From the NCBI RefSeq assembly GCF_032598905.1, contig NZ_CP122458.1, positions 372,001 to 436,000 of the forward strand: DNA of 64,000 nt, read 5' to 3'. The translations under genes were made by a program, and so were the position numbers. Below, piece after piece: positions 16,786 through 25,350 of the stretch. Each line of letters begins with the position of its first letter. The first letter of the stretch is position 1. The notes beneath the pieces are model-generated. The model was not told the DNA's origin and ran no database searches. It saw nothing but the letters and a program-made list of their open reading frames with translations. The DNA comes from Streptomyces sp. 11x1 (lineage in GTDB: Bacteria; Actinomycetota; Actinomycetes; Streptomycetales; Streptomycetaceae).

Positions 16786-16800
16786 TCGGCCTGCGGCCGA
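16786..16800 (+). terminator. Short hairpin after the hydrolase
   Basis: TCGGCC, loop TGC, GGCCGA, followed by ATTT, begins eight bases after the hydrolase stop. The stem is only six pairs, so this is a modest candidate. Confidence 0.4.
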
Positions 16801-17033
16801 ATTTCCGGCGTACCCGCGCGGCTACCGCAGTACGCGCGGCGGTCACGCCGGCGAAGCACGGAGTGGACCCCGTCCGGGTGACCACACGGCGGACGGGTCG
16901 GGCGTGCCGAAGTCGCCCCGGGACCCGCGCTCGGCCCCGACCGCCAAGGTGAGCAGCCGTCGGTGCGTCCGCGCAGGTCGCACGGCGGAAGGGGAGGCCG
17001 ATGGACCCCGGGTGATCTCCTCCTGGCGCAGCG

Positions 17034-17646
17034 ATGATACTGGCAGGCGCACATGCCCCTGCTTCCCTGTGGCTGAACGAGGCACACGAGTACCTGCTGC
17101 ATCCGGAGCACGGTGAATCGGTCGTCGCGGGTCTGCGGGTTCTGCTCGCCTACGACAGGCTCGCGCCCGTCTTGATCCTCGGCACGATATGGCCCGGGCA
17201 TGGCTACTTCGATGACGTGGCCTACCCGCCGGACCGCACCATCAGACACGAGTCCTGTTCGCAGGGCGGGCCCTGAGCGTGCCGAGCCAGTTCGACCCGG
17301 ACCTTGTCGACGCTTCACGGACCTCTCCTGACCCACGCCTCGCCGAAGCGGCCAACCGGGCGCGGGACGGGATGATCACTCAGTACCTTGCTGCGGCCCC
17401 CGAACTGCTCCAGCTGTCTGAGCTGGTGCAACCCGGTCCGAGGGCGTTGCTGTCCGCTGCCATGACGCCCGCCGACTCGGCCACCCGAAGGGCCTGCCCC
17501 TGCCCTTCCTCGCGGCCGCGGCCGAGGCCTACTTTTCCGACTCCGAGTGGGACCTGCTGCCGGACGACTGGTGCGAGCAGGCGCTGTCCCTGCTGACCCG
17601 GCCAGTCAAGGGAACCCGCGGGCCGCTGCACCTCCAAAGGCCTCTT
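17034..17646 (+). pseudogene. Broken NTPase-like regulatory protein, middle fragment
   Basis: The first frame reads ASLWLNEAHEYLLHPEHGE and LAPVLILGTIWPGHGYFDD, like the Walker-B and following strand of large Streptomyces NTPase/TPR proteins. A second frame from 17279 gives DPRLAEAANRARDGMITQYLAAAPELLQ. A third from about 17464 gives ARRLGHPKGLPLPFLAAAAE and DSEWDLLPDDWCEQALSLL. The order is continuous but split by frame changes near 17277 and 17464. It stops exactly at the inverted repeat of the IS1182 element, which has removed the rest. The upstream NTP-binding part is also absent. Confidence 0.65.
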
Positions 17647-17673
17647 AGCTTGACTCTGTCGGGGATCTTGGAG
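17647..17673 (+). repeat. Left inverted repeat of the IS1182-type element
   Basis: Twenty-seven bases, exact reverse complement of 19463-19489. It also marks the point where the NTPase-like pseudogene ends. Confidence 0.9.
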
Positions 17674-17680
17674 ATGCCGG

Positions 17681-19432
17681 TCAGGTTCCCAGGGTTCGCC
17701 AGGACTTCAGCCGGGGTATCTCGCGCTGGTCGAGGTAGTGCTGGAAGGCAGTCGGTCGGCGGGACGTGGGTGCTTCTTCGGCCGGTGGCAGTCCGCTGAG
17801 GCGCTCGATGTTGACGGCAATGGCCGTCAGAACGTGCTGGATGTGGGCCTTTCCTTGTCCTCGGTAGCGGCAGCGCCGCATGCCGTGTCCGTGGGCGAAC
17901 TCGTTGACCGTGCCCTCCACTCCCGAGCGGACCGCATAGCGGGTCTTCCACTCGGGCGTCTGTTGCTCCGCGCGGACGCGAAGTTGCAGGTCACGGAGTT
18001 CTCGCGGGGGAAAGCCCACGGTTCGGGCGCTGTCGGCGGTGGAGGTGCACTGGGTGCGGGCCGGGCAGGGACGGCACTGACTCTTGGTGAACCTGGCCAC
18101 GATCAGCGGGGCCGCGGTGGGTGACGAGGTTGGGTAAGGGCCGTGCCAGCCCGCACTGACCTGCCCCTGGGGGCACGTGACCTGCTGACGGTCGTAGTCG
18201 ATGTGGAAGTCGTCCCGGGCGAAGCCCTCGTTCTGCCGGTGTTGGCGGGTGGGGTTGCTCCGCAGCGGCCCGGAGACGGTGACCTGGTGTTCACGGGTGG
18301 CCTGTTCGAGGTGGGGCAGGGACGTGTAGCCGGCGTCGACCAGATGCTCGGCGGGCAGCAGCCCGCGCCGCGCCAGACGGGTGTGGATGCCGGGCAGGAC
18401 CTGACTGTCGTGGGTGGTGGCCGCGGTGGTGGCCACGTCCGTGATCACGTTGGGGCCGTCGGGGGCACAGGTCTCCGTCAGATGAGCGGCGAACCCCTTC
18501 CAGCTGATGATGTGCCCGTGCCTCGCATAGCGGGCCGAGGTGTCGTAGGGCGAGACGACTGCCCGGGACGAGGGCGGCTGCCCGGGTCCGCCTTCCTTCT
18601 CGGCGGTGCGCCAGCGCAGCCGGCCTGCCTGGTCACGGTGGTAGTTCTGCACCATGATCTGGCGCAGGGCCTGGACGCGAGGGCCGGACGTGCGGCCTGC
18701 TCCGCGCCGGTAGAGGTGTTCCAGGAGCCGGACGGCATCGTTCCCGGTGGCCAGGATCCTGGTCGTGGGCTTGGTGGGGTTCTTGCCCAGGCGGACCGGC
18801 CGACCGTAGCGGCGGCCCCACTCCTCATCGACCAGCTCGTCCAGCAGGTGAGGGGACATACCGGCGACTTCTTCGAGTGCGGCGCGGACCGCCTCGGTGA
18901 CCAGCTCCAGGCGGGTCAGGTCGCGCACCGCGGCCAGGACGTGGGTGGAGTCGGTGCGCTGCGTGGTGCGCTCGCGCACCAGTCCGGCCTCCGTGAGGCG
19001 GGCCAGCGCGAGGTCGAGGAGGCGATCAGCGCGGTCGCCTTCGGCGAGACGGTCTCGGAAGTCGGCCAGCACGCTGTGGTGGAACCCGGGATCGTCCAGT
19101 TCCATCGCCATGGCGTACTTGAAGTCGATGCGACAGCGGACCGCCTCGGCGGCCTGCCGGTCCGACAGGCCGAGCAGGAACTGCAGCACACAGACGGTGG
19201 CCAGTTGAGCAGGCGAGAGCCCCGGGCGCCCATCCCGCGGGTACCAGTCGGCGAAGTCCTCGTCGCACCACAGCCCATCGAGGCGATCGCGTACCCATAT
19301 CGCCGTCGTACCGCCCGGATTGCTCGCCCGCGCGATCTGCGCGGTCAGAGAGGGGACTTGCTCACCGGAACGAGGGCGAAGGGACAACGGGCACCTCGAC
19401 AACTGCATCGGTCGACGGAACCACCCGAGCAT
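17681..19432 (-). CDS. IS1182-family transposase
   Basis: A 583-residue transposase. The N-terminal DUF772-type region includes [38 protein letters not shown] and [11 protein letters not shown]. The DDE-type core shows [30 protein letters not shown] with LVDAGYTS, and [25 protein letters not shown] near the end. The length and order fit the IS1182 family, and there is no frame break, so the element may still be active. The ATG at 19432 lies 31 bases inside the right inverted repeat. Confidence 0.9.
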   Translation of the reverse strand: MLGWFRRPMQLSRCPLSLRPRSGEQVPSLTAQIARASNPGGTTAIWVRDRLDGLWCDEDFADWYPRDGRPGLSPAQLATVCVLQFLLGLSDRQAAEAVRCRIDFKYAMAMELDDPGFHHSVLADFRDRLAEGDRADRLLDLALARLTEAGLVRERTTQRTDSTHVLAAVRDLTRLELVTEAVRAALEEVAGMSPHLLDELVDEEWGRRYGRPVRLGKNPTKPTTRILATGNDAVRLLEHLYRRGAGRTSGPRVQALRQIMVQNYHRDQAGRLRWRTAEKEGGPGQPPSSRAVVSPYDTSARYARHGHIISWKGFAAHLTETCAPDGPNVITDVATTAATTHDSQVLPGIHTRLARRGLLPAEHLVDAGYTSLPHLEQATREHQVTVSGPLRSNPTRQHRQNEGFARDDFHIDYDRQQVTCPQGQVSAGWHGPYPTSSPTAAPLIVARFTKSQCRPCPARTQCTSTADSARTVGFPPRELRDLQLRVRAEQQTPEWKTRYAVRSGVEGTVNEFAHGHGMRRCRYRGQGKAHIQHVLTAIAVNIERLSGLPPAEEAPTSRRPTAFQHYLDQREIPRLKSWRTLGT

Positions 19433-19462
19433 GCCCGTTGATCATGCTGCCGCACCGAGGAA

Positions 19463-19489
19463 CTCCAAGATCCCCGACAGAGTCAAGCT
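19463..19489 (-). repeat. Right inverted repeat of the IS1182-type element
   Basis: Twenty-seven bases, exact reverse complement of 17647-17673, next to the start of the transposase gene and probably overlapping its promoter. Confidence 0.9.
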
Positions 19490-19604
19490 CAGCAGCGGCA
19501 TCAACCGCCTCAAGGGGCACCGGGCCGTGGCGGCCAGGTACGACAAACTCGCGGTCCGCTACGAGGCAACCGTTCTGGTCGCGGCCATCAACGAGTGGTT
19601 GTGA
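19490..19604 (+). pseudogene. C-terminal tail of an IS5-type transposase
   Basis: Directly after the IS1182 repeat the + strand reads INRLKGHRAVAARYDKLAVR then YEATVLVAAINEWL and a stop. This is the usual end of IS5-family transposases (R-Y-D-K ... I-N-E-W-L). Everything before it is missing, so the IS1182 element or an associated deletion removed the body of the gene. Confidence 0.75.
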
Positions 19605-19617
19605 CGAGAACGGACAC

Positions 19618-19887
19618 TCAGCTGCCGAACCCGGTCAACGCGCCACGGGCATCGAAACTCGCGCTGGACGCCCAGGCGATCTCCCAGCGATTGCCTTCCG
19701 GGTCTGCGATATACGCCGACCGGCCGCTCCAAGGACGGTCCACCGGATCAGCAACCGCGATGGCACCCGCCGCAACCGCGGCCGCGAAGGCTGCATCCAC
19801 TTGCCGACGGCTGTCCACGTTGCAGGCGAGCGTGATTCCCGACCACACAGCGGGAGACGGGATGGTGGCGGCCGCACCGAAGGGGGA
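19618..19887 (-). pseudogene. VOC (glyoxalase-fold) protein, C-terminal fragment
   Basis: The complement encodes VWSGITLACNVDSRRQVDAA, VAAGAIAVADPVDRPWSG and SAYIADPEGNRWEIAWASSA, the second half of a VOC domain with its metal-ligand Glu in the final WEIA. The first 60 to 70 residues are absent: upstream lies the ribosome site of the oppositely oriented gene at 19895. The stop is 14 bases from the IS5 tail. It is taken as truncated and non-functional. Confidence 0.6.
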
Positions 19888-19894
19888 CATAAGC

Positions 19895-20167
19895 GTGGAG
19901 AGCCAGATGTACGAGTGGCCGCGCGAGGCGACCGACATGAACGCCGCAGCACTGGAGCAGTGGCTAGCCGGACACGGCTGGGAGATCGACCCGACGGTCT
20001 TCATGGCCGGCGCGCGGGGTCCCGCGGTCCAGGTGCGGCGTATCGGCGCGGCCTGGCAGGATGGCGAGCCCGGGCTGCTGATCCTGCCCGGCGAGATGGT
20101 GGAGTACGACGGCGCGCAGATGCGCACGGTGGTCCGCCCGGTGACGGCGGCTTCCGTGGCCATGTAG
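19895..20167 (+). CDS. Small hypothetical protein
   Basis: A 90-residue acidic protein, VESQMYEWPREATDMNAAAL, then WLAGHGWEIDPTVFMAGARG and WQDGEPGLLILPGEMVEYDG. I do not recognise a domain. The GTG start at 19895 has AGGGGGA seven bases upstream, and a strong bidirectional terminator follows the stop, so it looks like an intact monocistronic gene. The ATG at 19907 is an alternative start. Confidence 0.6.
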   Translation: MESQMYEWPREATDMNAAALEQWLAGHGWEIDPTVFMAGARGPAVQVRRIGAAWQDGEPGLLILPGEMVEYDGAQMRTVVRPVTAASVAM

Positions 20168-20190
20168 CCCCCGGCGGCTCTGGAATGCGG

Positions 20191-20224
20191 ACAGCCCCCT
20201 TGGCCTGGTGGTCAAGGGGGCTGT
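20191..20224 (+). terminator. Strong terminator between small gene and tRNA-fMet
   Basis: Perfect 12-base arms (ACAGCCCCCTTG and its complement) around a ten-base loop, followed by CTCTTT on the + strand. It lies between two convergent units, the gene ending at 20167 and tRNA-fMet, and probably serves the + strand unit first. Confidence 0.8.
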
Positions 20225-20229
20225 CTCTT

Positions 20230-20306
20230 TGGTAGCGGGGACAGGATTTGAACCTGCGACCTCTGGGTTATGAGCCCAGCGAGCTACCGAGCTGCTCCAC
20301 CCCGCG
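20230..20306 (-). tRNA. tRNA-fMet (CAU), initiator
   Basis: The complement begins CGCGGGGTGGAGCAG and folds as a 77-base tRNA with anticodon CAU at 20270-20272 and an encoded CCA end at 20230-20232. It has initiator features: an unpaired first base (C1 opposite U72) and a GC-rich anticodon stem (CTGGG/CCCAG). The T-loop GGTTCAAATCC is intact. It is the only RNA gene in the window. Confidence 0.95.
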
Positions 20307-20445
20307 TCGGTATGACCACTCTACGCCACTGCCCCTCTGCTCCTGACCGGATTCACCCCAGGCTGCTGTAGGTTCCAGGGCTCCGTTAGCAGTGTCGGTC
20401 GATCTCTAGCAGTCGGCTAGCAATCTTCCGACGCGCGTTAGCAAC

Positions 20446-20723
20446 GACTGTAACGTACACGCCATCGGCCCCGACGCGATCATGGCCCGCGTCAACGCCC
20501 GGGAAGGCACCACCGAGGACCTCACTGAGCAGGCCGCCGCGTGCCGCAACCTCCTGGGCCGACGCATCCTGTCAGAGCGAGGCACCGAGATCGGCCTCCT
20601 CCAGGACATCGACTTCGACCCCGAATCCGGCCAGTCCTGGGCCTGCTCACCTCGTCCGGCACCCTTCCGGGCCAGGGACTGCTCGGCATAGGCTCCTACG
20701 CCGTGGTCGTCCAGGAAACCTGA
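20446..20723 (+). pseudogene. PRC-barrel protein, 5'-truncated and frameshifted
   Basis: One frame gives AIGPDAIMARVNAREGTTED, LTEQAAACRNLLGRRILSER and GLLQDIDFDPESGQ, typical of a PRC-barrel domain. From about 20640 the sequence continues only in another frame as LLTSSGTLPGQGLLGIGSYA and VVVQET, then stops. A single-base indel therefore splits the domain. In-frame stops precede 20446, so the first part of the protein is also lost. Confidence 0.6.
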
Positions 20724-20950
20724 GTGGTCGGCTCCGGAAGTCCTTCGGGGTTTGACCTGGAAGCAGGTCGATAGGTCGATGCGTCTACGACGGCCCGTCT
20801 GACCCACCAACAACGTAGGACCGGCTGAGCCACAGGTCGCCGAGCGGCGAGCGGCCCCAGGCGTGTGCGCCTGCCGAGAATGTCATCCATGCAGCTCAGG
20901 CGCTTGTTCGGTGCTGCAGCAGGATGAGCACTTGTGTTGCTCCGTCTCGC
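20724..20950. other. Non-coding gap between two decayed genes
   Basis: No supported gene, RNA or clear repeat is visible here. It probably contains further unreadable remnants of the PRC-barrel or DUF3179 genes. Confidence 0.4.
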
Positions 20951-21675
20951 CTACCTGACCGTCGCCAACGCGTCGTAGGAGCCGTACGGGTCGCTGCCGT
21001 ACGAGCGCAGCGCCCCGGTGTCGGTGGACAGCACGGCCGTGTCGGGGTGCGCGGTGCGCCACTACTTCCACGTCGTCCACACCAGCGGGACGGTGTCCAG
21101 CTTCGTGCCCTTCAGCGGGCCGCTCATCGCCTGTCCGAGCAGTTGGGGCCACTGTGAGCCGGTCTGCCGGTCGTACATCAGCAGGTTGGAGTTGACAAGC
21201 TTGCCGGTGATGCCGAACGTCAGGTCCTGGACGCTGGGCGGGGCGGAAGAGCTGATGACCGTGCCGGTCAGCGGGCAGTAGGTGACCGCGAGCGGCTGGC
21301 CGCCGACGGTGTCGTTGACGATCTCGTGCCACACCAGCACCATCTGCGGGTACGCCCTCACCTCACCCCGGTGCTCCAGCCCGAAGACCGGATCGCCGTC
21401 GGAGAGGAAGCCCGCCTGGCTCGCGGTGACGAAGCGGGGCCGGTCGATGGAGGGGATGCCGTCCTTGCCCGGGCCGCCGGACACGGCCGCCGCAGCGAGT
21501 GCTTCAAGGGACGGATCCTGCCCCGGCTGCACGGCCGTCACCCGTTCGGCCAACCCGAGAAGGTCTGCCAGCCGATCACGCCGCCGCCGACGAGCACTAC
21601 GGTGGCCACACCGATCGCGCCGGCGCCCTTGAGGGCCTGCCGCCTGCCCCGGTGGGGAGAATTTCGGCCATTCAC
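20951..21675 (-). pseudogene. DUF3179 protein with frameshift and premature stop
   Basis: The complement starts at a GTG (21675) after GGGAGGTCCAAG with VNGRNSPHRGRRQALKGAGA and a membrane segment, IGVATVVLVGGGVIGW. A frame change near 21560 leads into the body: IPSIDRPRFVTASQAGFLSD, VLVWHEIVNDTVGGQPLAVT, YCPLTGTVISS. At 21062-21064 a TAG interrupts VWTTWK-stop-WRTAHPDTAVLSTDTG; the same frame then runs to ALATVR and a stop at 20951. The family usually extends further, so the C terminus is also short. Two lesions and a truncation make this a decayed gene. DUF3179 has no established function. Confidence 0.7.
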
Positions 21676-21817
21676 CTTGGACCTCCCGAAGCGGTCCGGG
21701 ACCACGGCCCCCGCCGCAGCGGAGACCGCCGGCTACCACGATCGTGCCAGGACGCGGCTGGCGGTTCGGTGAGCGCGCTTACAGTTCTCCCCGCCCCCGG
21801 GCACCTACCGTCGGGGC

Positions 21818-22273
21818 ATGGTGCTCAGGATCGTGCTCGGGACGCTGTACACGGCGATGGCCGTCGGCCAGCTCGCCTCCTTCGAGCACATGCCGCGGAT
21901 CCTGTCCGCGTACGGGCTGGTGTCCGGCAGTGCCGCGACCGGGCTGGCCGCGGCGCTGATCGCGGGGGAGCTGGTGTGCGGGGTCTGGTTCCTGGCCCGT
22001 CCCCGCTCGACGGCCCTGGCGCCGGTGTGGGTGTACACGGCCGTCTCGGTGGTGTGGACGGTGCTGGCCGTGCAGGCGTACGCGCGGGGCCTGGTGGTGG
22101 ACAACTGCGGCTGCTTCGGCATCTACCTCACGCAGCGGCTGAACTGGTTCGTGCTGCTCCAGGACGCGGCGACCTTGCTGTACGCCGGCCCGCTGGTCCG
22201 CTCCGCCCGCCGGGCGCCCGCCCCTTCACCCGCTGGCCGAGAGGAGGCGAGCGGTGATGTCCGCGTCCCGTGA
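21818..22273 (+). CDS. MauE/DoxX-like membrane protein
   Basis: A 151-residue protein with about four membrane segments, beginning MVLRIVLGTLYTAMAVGQLA. It has a conserved-looking NCGCFG motif between segments three and four. MauE-type proteins are membrane redox partners in maturation of disulfide-rich enzymes, and the paired Cys fit that. No good ribosome site precedes the ATG, so a leaderless transcript is possible. Its end overlaps the next gene, making it the first gene of the radical SAM operon. Confidence 0.72.
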   Translation: MVLRIVLGTLYTAMAVGQLASFEHMPRILSAYGLVSGSAATGLAAALIAGELVCGVWFLARPRSTALAPVWVYTAVSVVWTVLAVQAYARGLVVDNCGCFGIYLTQRLNWFVLLQDAATLLYAGPLVRSARRAPAPSPAGREEASGDVRVP

Positions 22274-22574
22274 ACGGTCCGGGCTCGGCGGCATGGCCGC
22301 GGTGGTGGGTGCCGGGCTGGTGATGGTGGTGTGCTGCGCGGGCCCGCTGCTCGTGGCCGGCGGAGCACTCGGCGCCGTCGGCGGGGCGCTGGGCCATCCC
22401 TGGCTGATCACCGTCGGTGCGGTCGTACTGCTCGCCGGCACCGGCTACGCCCTGCACTGCCGGGCCCGCCGACGCCGGGGCGCCGGGGCGGAGGACTGCT
22501 GCCCGGCCGCCCCAGCCGAGCCCCGGCCGAACGAACACGTTGATGTAGCCGATCCGGGCGGCGATGTCCGCTGA
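22254..22574 (+). CDS. Small Cys-rich membrane protein, MerT-like
   Basis: A 106-residue protein with two or three membrane segments. The first contains MVVCCAGPLLVAGGALGAVG, resembling the vicinal-Cys first helix of mercuric transport proteins (SSCCVLP). A further Cys pair, DCCPAAP, lies in the hydrophilic tail. The GTG at 22254 has GGAGG six bases upstream; the ATG at 22257 is nearly as good. It overlaps the MauE-like gene and precedes the radical SAM gene by 31 bases. Handling of a soft metal or thiol relay at the membrane is inference. Confidence 0.6.
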   Translation: MMSASRERSGLGGMAAVVGAGLVMVVCCAGPLLVAGGALGAVGGALGHPWLITVGAVVLLAGTGYALHCRARRRRGAGAEDCCPAAPAEPRPNEHVDVADPGGDVR

Positions 22575-22605
22575 ACGCAAGCCCCCATGGAAGAGGAGTT
22601 CTTCG

Positions 22606-24180
22606 ATGACCCAGGCACCCGCGCCCCGCTGCAAGACCGACAGCGACGAGGTGTTCGTGGAGTTCACCAAGTCCATCTGCCCGCTGTGCAAGACCCCCGT
22701 CGACGCGCAGGTCAACATCCGCAACGACAAGGTCTATCTGCGCAAACGCTGCGGTGAGCACGGCGAGTTCGAGGCACTGGTCTACGGGGACGCCGAGGAG
22801 TACCTGTCCTCGGCACGCTTCAACAAGCCCGGCACGATTCCGCTCGTCTTCCAGACCGAGGTGAAGGACGGCTGCCCCAGTGACTGCGGGCTGTGCCCGG
22901 AGCACAAGCAGCACGCCTGCCTGGGCATCATCGAGGTCAACACCGGCTGCAACCTGGACTGCCCGATCTGCTTCGCCGACTCCGGCCACCAGAGCGACGG
23001 CTACTCCATCACCCACGAGCAGTGCGAGCGGATGCTCGACGCCTTCGTGGCCTCCGAGGGCGAGGCGGAGGTGGTGATGTTCTCCGGCGGCGAGCCCACC
23101 ATCCACAAGCACATCCTCGACTTCATCGACCTCGCCCAGACCCGCCCGATCAAGAACGTCAACCTCAACACCAACGGCATCCGCCTGGCCACCGACAAGA
23201 ACTTCGTCGCCGAACTCGGCAAGCGCAACCGGGTGCCGGGCCGGTCGGTGAACATCTACTTGCAGTTCGACGGCTTCGACGAGCGCACGCACCTGGAGAT
23301 CCGGGGCCGGGACCTGCGCACGTTCAAGCAGCGGGCCCTGGACAACTGCGCCGAGGCAGGGCTGACCGTCACCCTCGTCGCGGCCGTCGAGCGCGGGCTG
23401 AACGAGCACGAGCTCGGGGCGATCATCGAGTACGGCATCGACCACCCCGCGGTCCGCTCGGTGGCGTTCCAGCCGGTCACCCACTCGGGCCGGCACGTGG
23501 AGTTCGACCCGCTGAACCGGCTCACCAACCCCGACGTCATCCGCCTCATCAACGCCCAACGCCCGGAATGGTTCACCAAGGGCGACTTCTTCCCCGTCCC
23601 GTGCTGCTTCCCCACCTGCCGCTCCATCACCTACCTCCTCGTCGACGGCGAACCGGGCAACCGCACCGTCGTTCCCATCCCCCGGCTGCTCAACGTCGAG
23701 GACTACCTGGACTACGTCACCAACCGGGTCATGCCCGACGCCGGGATCCGCGAAGCCCTGGAGAAACTGTGGTCGGCCTCCGCATTCATGGGCACCGCCA
23801 CGACCGAGGAAAAGCTGCGGGCCACCGCCGAGGCACTGGACTGCGCGGACGCCTGCGGCATCGACCTCCCGGAAGCGGTAAAGAACTTGACTGACAAGGC
23901 GTTCATGATCGTCGTTCAGGACTTCCAGGACCCCTACACCCTCAACGTCAAGCAGCTGATGAAGTGCTGCGTCGAGGAGATCACCCCCGACGGCCGCCTC
24001 ATCCCCTTCTGCGCCTACAACTCCGTCGGCTACCGCGAACAGGTCCGCGCGCAGATGTCCGGTGTCCCCGTCGCCCCGGTCGCGCCCAACGCGCTGCCGC
24101 TCGCCGGCCGTCTGACGGCGACCCCGTACGGCTCGAAGACCGCCAGCAGCTCGGACGAGGAAGGAAAGCTCTCGTCATGA
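22606..24180 (+). CDS. Radical SAM protein of the Tes (MJ0619-like) family
   Basis: A 524-residue enzyme. An N-terminal rubredoxin-like zinc motif (CPLC, residues 25-28) is followed by a Cys-rich stretch GCPSDCGLCPEHKQHACLG (Cys 90, 94, 97 and 105). Then comes the radical SAM CxxxCxxC motif GCNLDCPICFA (Cys 115, 119 and 122) and the SAM-binding MFSGGEPTIHKH. A late Cys cluster, VPCCFPTCRS, and a final CCVEEITPDGRLIPFC suggest additional iron-sulfur centres. This layout is that of tetraether synthase relatives that join unactivated carbons. The bacterial substrate is unknown. AGGAG lies seven bases before the ATG, and the stop overlaps the methyltransferase start. Confidence 0.85.
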   Translation: MTQAPAPRCKTDSDEVFVEFTKSICPLCKTPVDAQVNIRNDKVYLRKRCGEHGEFEALVYGDAEEYLSSARFNKPGTIPLVFQTEVKDGCPSDCGLCPEHKQHACLGIIEVNTGCNLDCPICFADSGHQSDGYSITHEQCERMLDAFVASEGEAEVVMFSGGEPTIHKHILDFIDLAQTRPIKNVNLNTNGIRLATDKNFVAELGKRNRVPGRSVNIYLQFDGFDERTHLEIRGRDLRTFKQRALDNCAEAGLTVTLVAAVERGLNEHELGAIIEYGIDHPAVRSVAFQPVTHSGRHVEFDPLNRLTNPDVIRLINAQRPEWFTKGDFFPVPCCFPTCRSITYLLVDGEPGNRTVVPIPRLLNVEDYLDYVTNRVMPDAGIREALEKLWSASAFMGTATTEEKLRATAEALDCADACGIDLPEAVKNLTDKAFMIVVQDFQDPYTLNVKQLMKCCVEEITPDGRLIPFCAYNSVGYREQVRAQMSGVPVAPVAPNALPLAGRLTATPYGSKTASSSDEEGKLSS

Positions 24181-24977
24181 ACCAGCCCAGCGGCGAGGAG
24201 CTGAAGGCGTGCTGCGCCGCCGCGTACTCCTCCGACATCGTCGCCCTGCTCCTCGGCGAGTCCTACCACCCTGGCGGCACCGCCCTGACCCGCCGCCTCG
24301 CCGACGGCCTCGGCCTGACCCCGGGTGCGCTGGTCCTCGACGTCGCCTCGGGGCGCGGCACCACCGCCCTGCTGCTGGCCGACGCGTACGGCATTGAGGT
24401 CGACGGGGTGGACTACGCACCGGCGAACACCGCCCTGGCCCAGGGTGCCGCCCAGGCCGCCGGCCTCGCAGATCGGGTGCGGTTCACCACCGGAGACGCC
24501 GAACACCTGCCGTATCCGGAGGGTGTCTTCGACGCCGTGGTGTGCGAGTGCGCCCTGTGCACCTTCCCGGACAAGGCGCGCGCGGCGGCCGAGTTCGCCC
24601 GTGTCCTTCGCCCGGGCGGGCGCCTCGGCATCACCGACGTCACCATCGATCCCACCCGGCTGCCGGCCGAGCTCAGCGGCCTCGGCGCCCGGATCGCCTG
24701 CATCGCCGACGCCCGGCCGCTCCAGGACTACACCGAGATCCTGGCCGGCGCGGGCCTGCGCACACTCCGCACCGAGCGCCACAATCAGGCGATGCTGCGG
24801 ATGATCGACCAGATTGAGGCGAGGCTGAACCTGCTGCCCATGACCGCCCCCGCCCGCCTCACCGCAGCAGGCGTCGACCTCGACGCCGCCCCCGCCGTCC
24901 TGGAAGCCGCCCGGGCCGCGGTCACCGACGGCGTCCTCGGCTACGCGCTGCTCATCGCCGAACGCACCCCGGACTAG
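24177..24977 (+). CDS. Class I SAM-dependent methyltransferase coupled to the radical SAM enzyme
   Basis: A 266-residue methyltransferase with motif I VLDVASGRGTTALLLADAYG, motif II around TTGDAEHLPYPEGVFDAVVC and VLRPGGRLGITDV. Cys residues near the N terminus (LKACCAAAYSSD) and in CECALC are unusual and recall metalloid methyltransferases that bind a thiophilic substrate. The ATG overlaps the radical SAM stop (ATGA), so the two enzymes are made together and probably act on one substrate. No substrate can be named from sequence. Confidence 0.82.
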   Translation: MNQPSGEELKACCAAAYSSDIVALLLGESYHPGGTALTRRLADGLGLTPGALVLDVASGRGTTALLLADAYGIEVDGVDYAPANTALAQGAAQAAGLADRVRFTTGDAEHLPYPEGVFDAVVCECALCTFPDKARAAAEFARVLRPGGRLGITDVTIDPTRLPAELSGLGARIACIADARPLQDYTEILAGAGLRTLRTERHNQAMLRMIDQIEARLNLLPMTAPARLTAAGVDLDAAPAVLEAARAAVTDGVLGYALLIAERTPD

Positions 24978-25012
24978 GGGGCCGGGAGCGGAGACACCTG
25001 CCGCCGACAGGG

Positions 25013-25342
25013 CTATTTGGGCGGCAGGCTCGCCGCGAAGGCGTGCCCCTGGTCGACCCAGTCGGCCAGGGCCTCGTCCTCGGACACAGCGGAGGAAGCC
25101 ACGACGACCCAGCCGCGCATCGGGCGCCCGGTGAAGTCGAAGGGCCGCGTCCCGGGCCGTGCCAGGGCCGCCTCGGTGGCGTCCGGGCCGACCCGGACCA
25201 TGAGCTCGTCCCCGATCACGCCCACGGCCATGTTGCCCTCGTGCAGAAACGCCAGTCCGCCGAACATCCGCTTCTGTGTGATGCCCGGATCCGCGCCCAG
25301 CCGGGCCCGGATGCGTTGCGCCAGTCCTTCGTCGAACGCCAT
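25013..25342 (-). CDS. TfoX N-terminal-domain protein
   Basis: A 109-residue protein, MAFDEGLAQRIRARLGADPG, then KRMFGGLAFLHEGNMAVGV, the TfoX_N fold. Free-standing copies are common in actinomycetes and are not established as competence regulators. The ATG at 25342 has GAGG upstream; a GTG at 25354 would overlap the SRPBCC stop as GTGA, the arrangement seen in the second copy at 40241. It forms a two-gene unit with the SRPBCC gene. Confidence 0.8.
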   Translation of the reverse strand: MAFDEGLAQRIRARLGADPGITQKRMFGGLAFLHEGNMAVGVIGDELMVRVGPDATEAALARPGTRPFDFTGRPMRGWVVVASSAVSEDEALADWVDQGHAFAASLPPK

Positions 25343-25350
25343 GACAGTCC

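Larger units (their letters stand above)
17647..19489 (-). mobile_element. IS1182-type insertion sequence
   Basis: An 1843-base element bounded by perfect 27-base inverted repeats at 17647-17673 and 19463-19489 (outer end AGCTTGACTCTGTCGGGGAT). It encodes one full-length transposase on the minus strand. It separates the NTPase-like remnant from the tail of an unrelated IS5 transposase. The two flanks do not read as one gene and I see no convincing target duplication, so it may have been involved in a deletion or recombination between insertion elements. Confidence 0.88.

Noticed and set aside
20230..20306. tRNA-fMet as an integration (att) site
   Set aside because: I saw no second copy of the tRNA 3' end and no integrase gene nearby.
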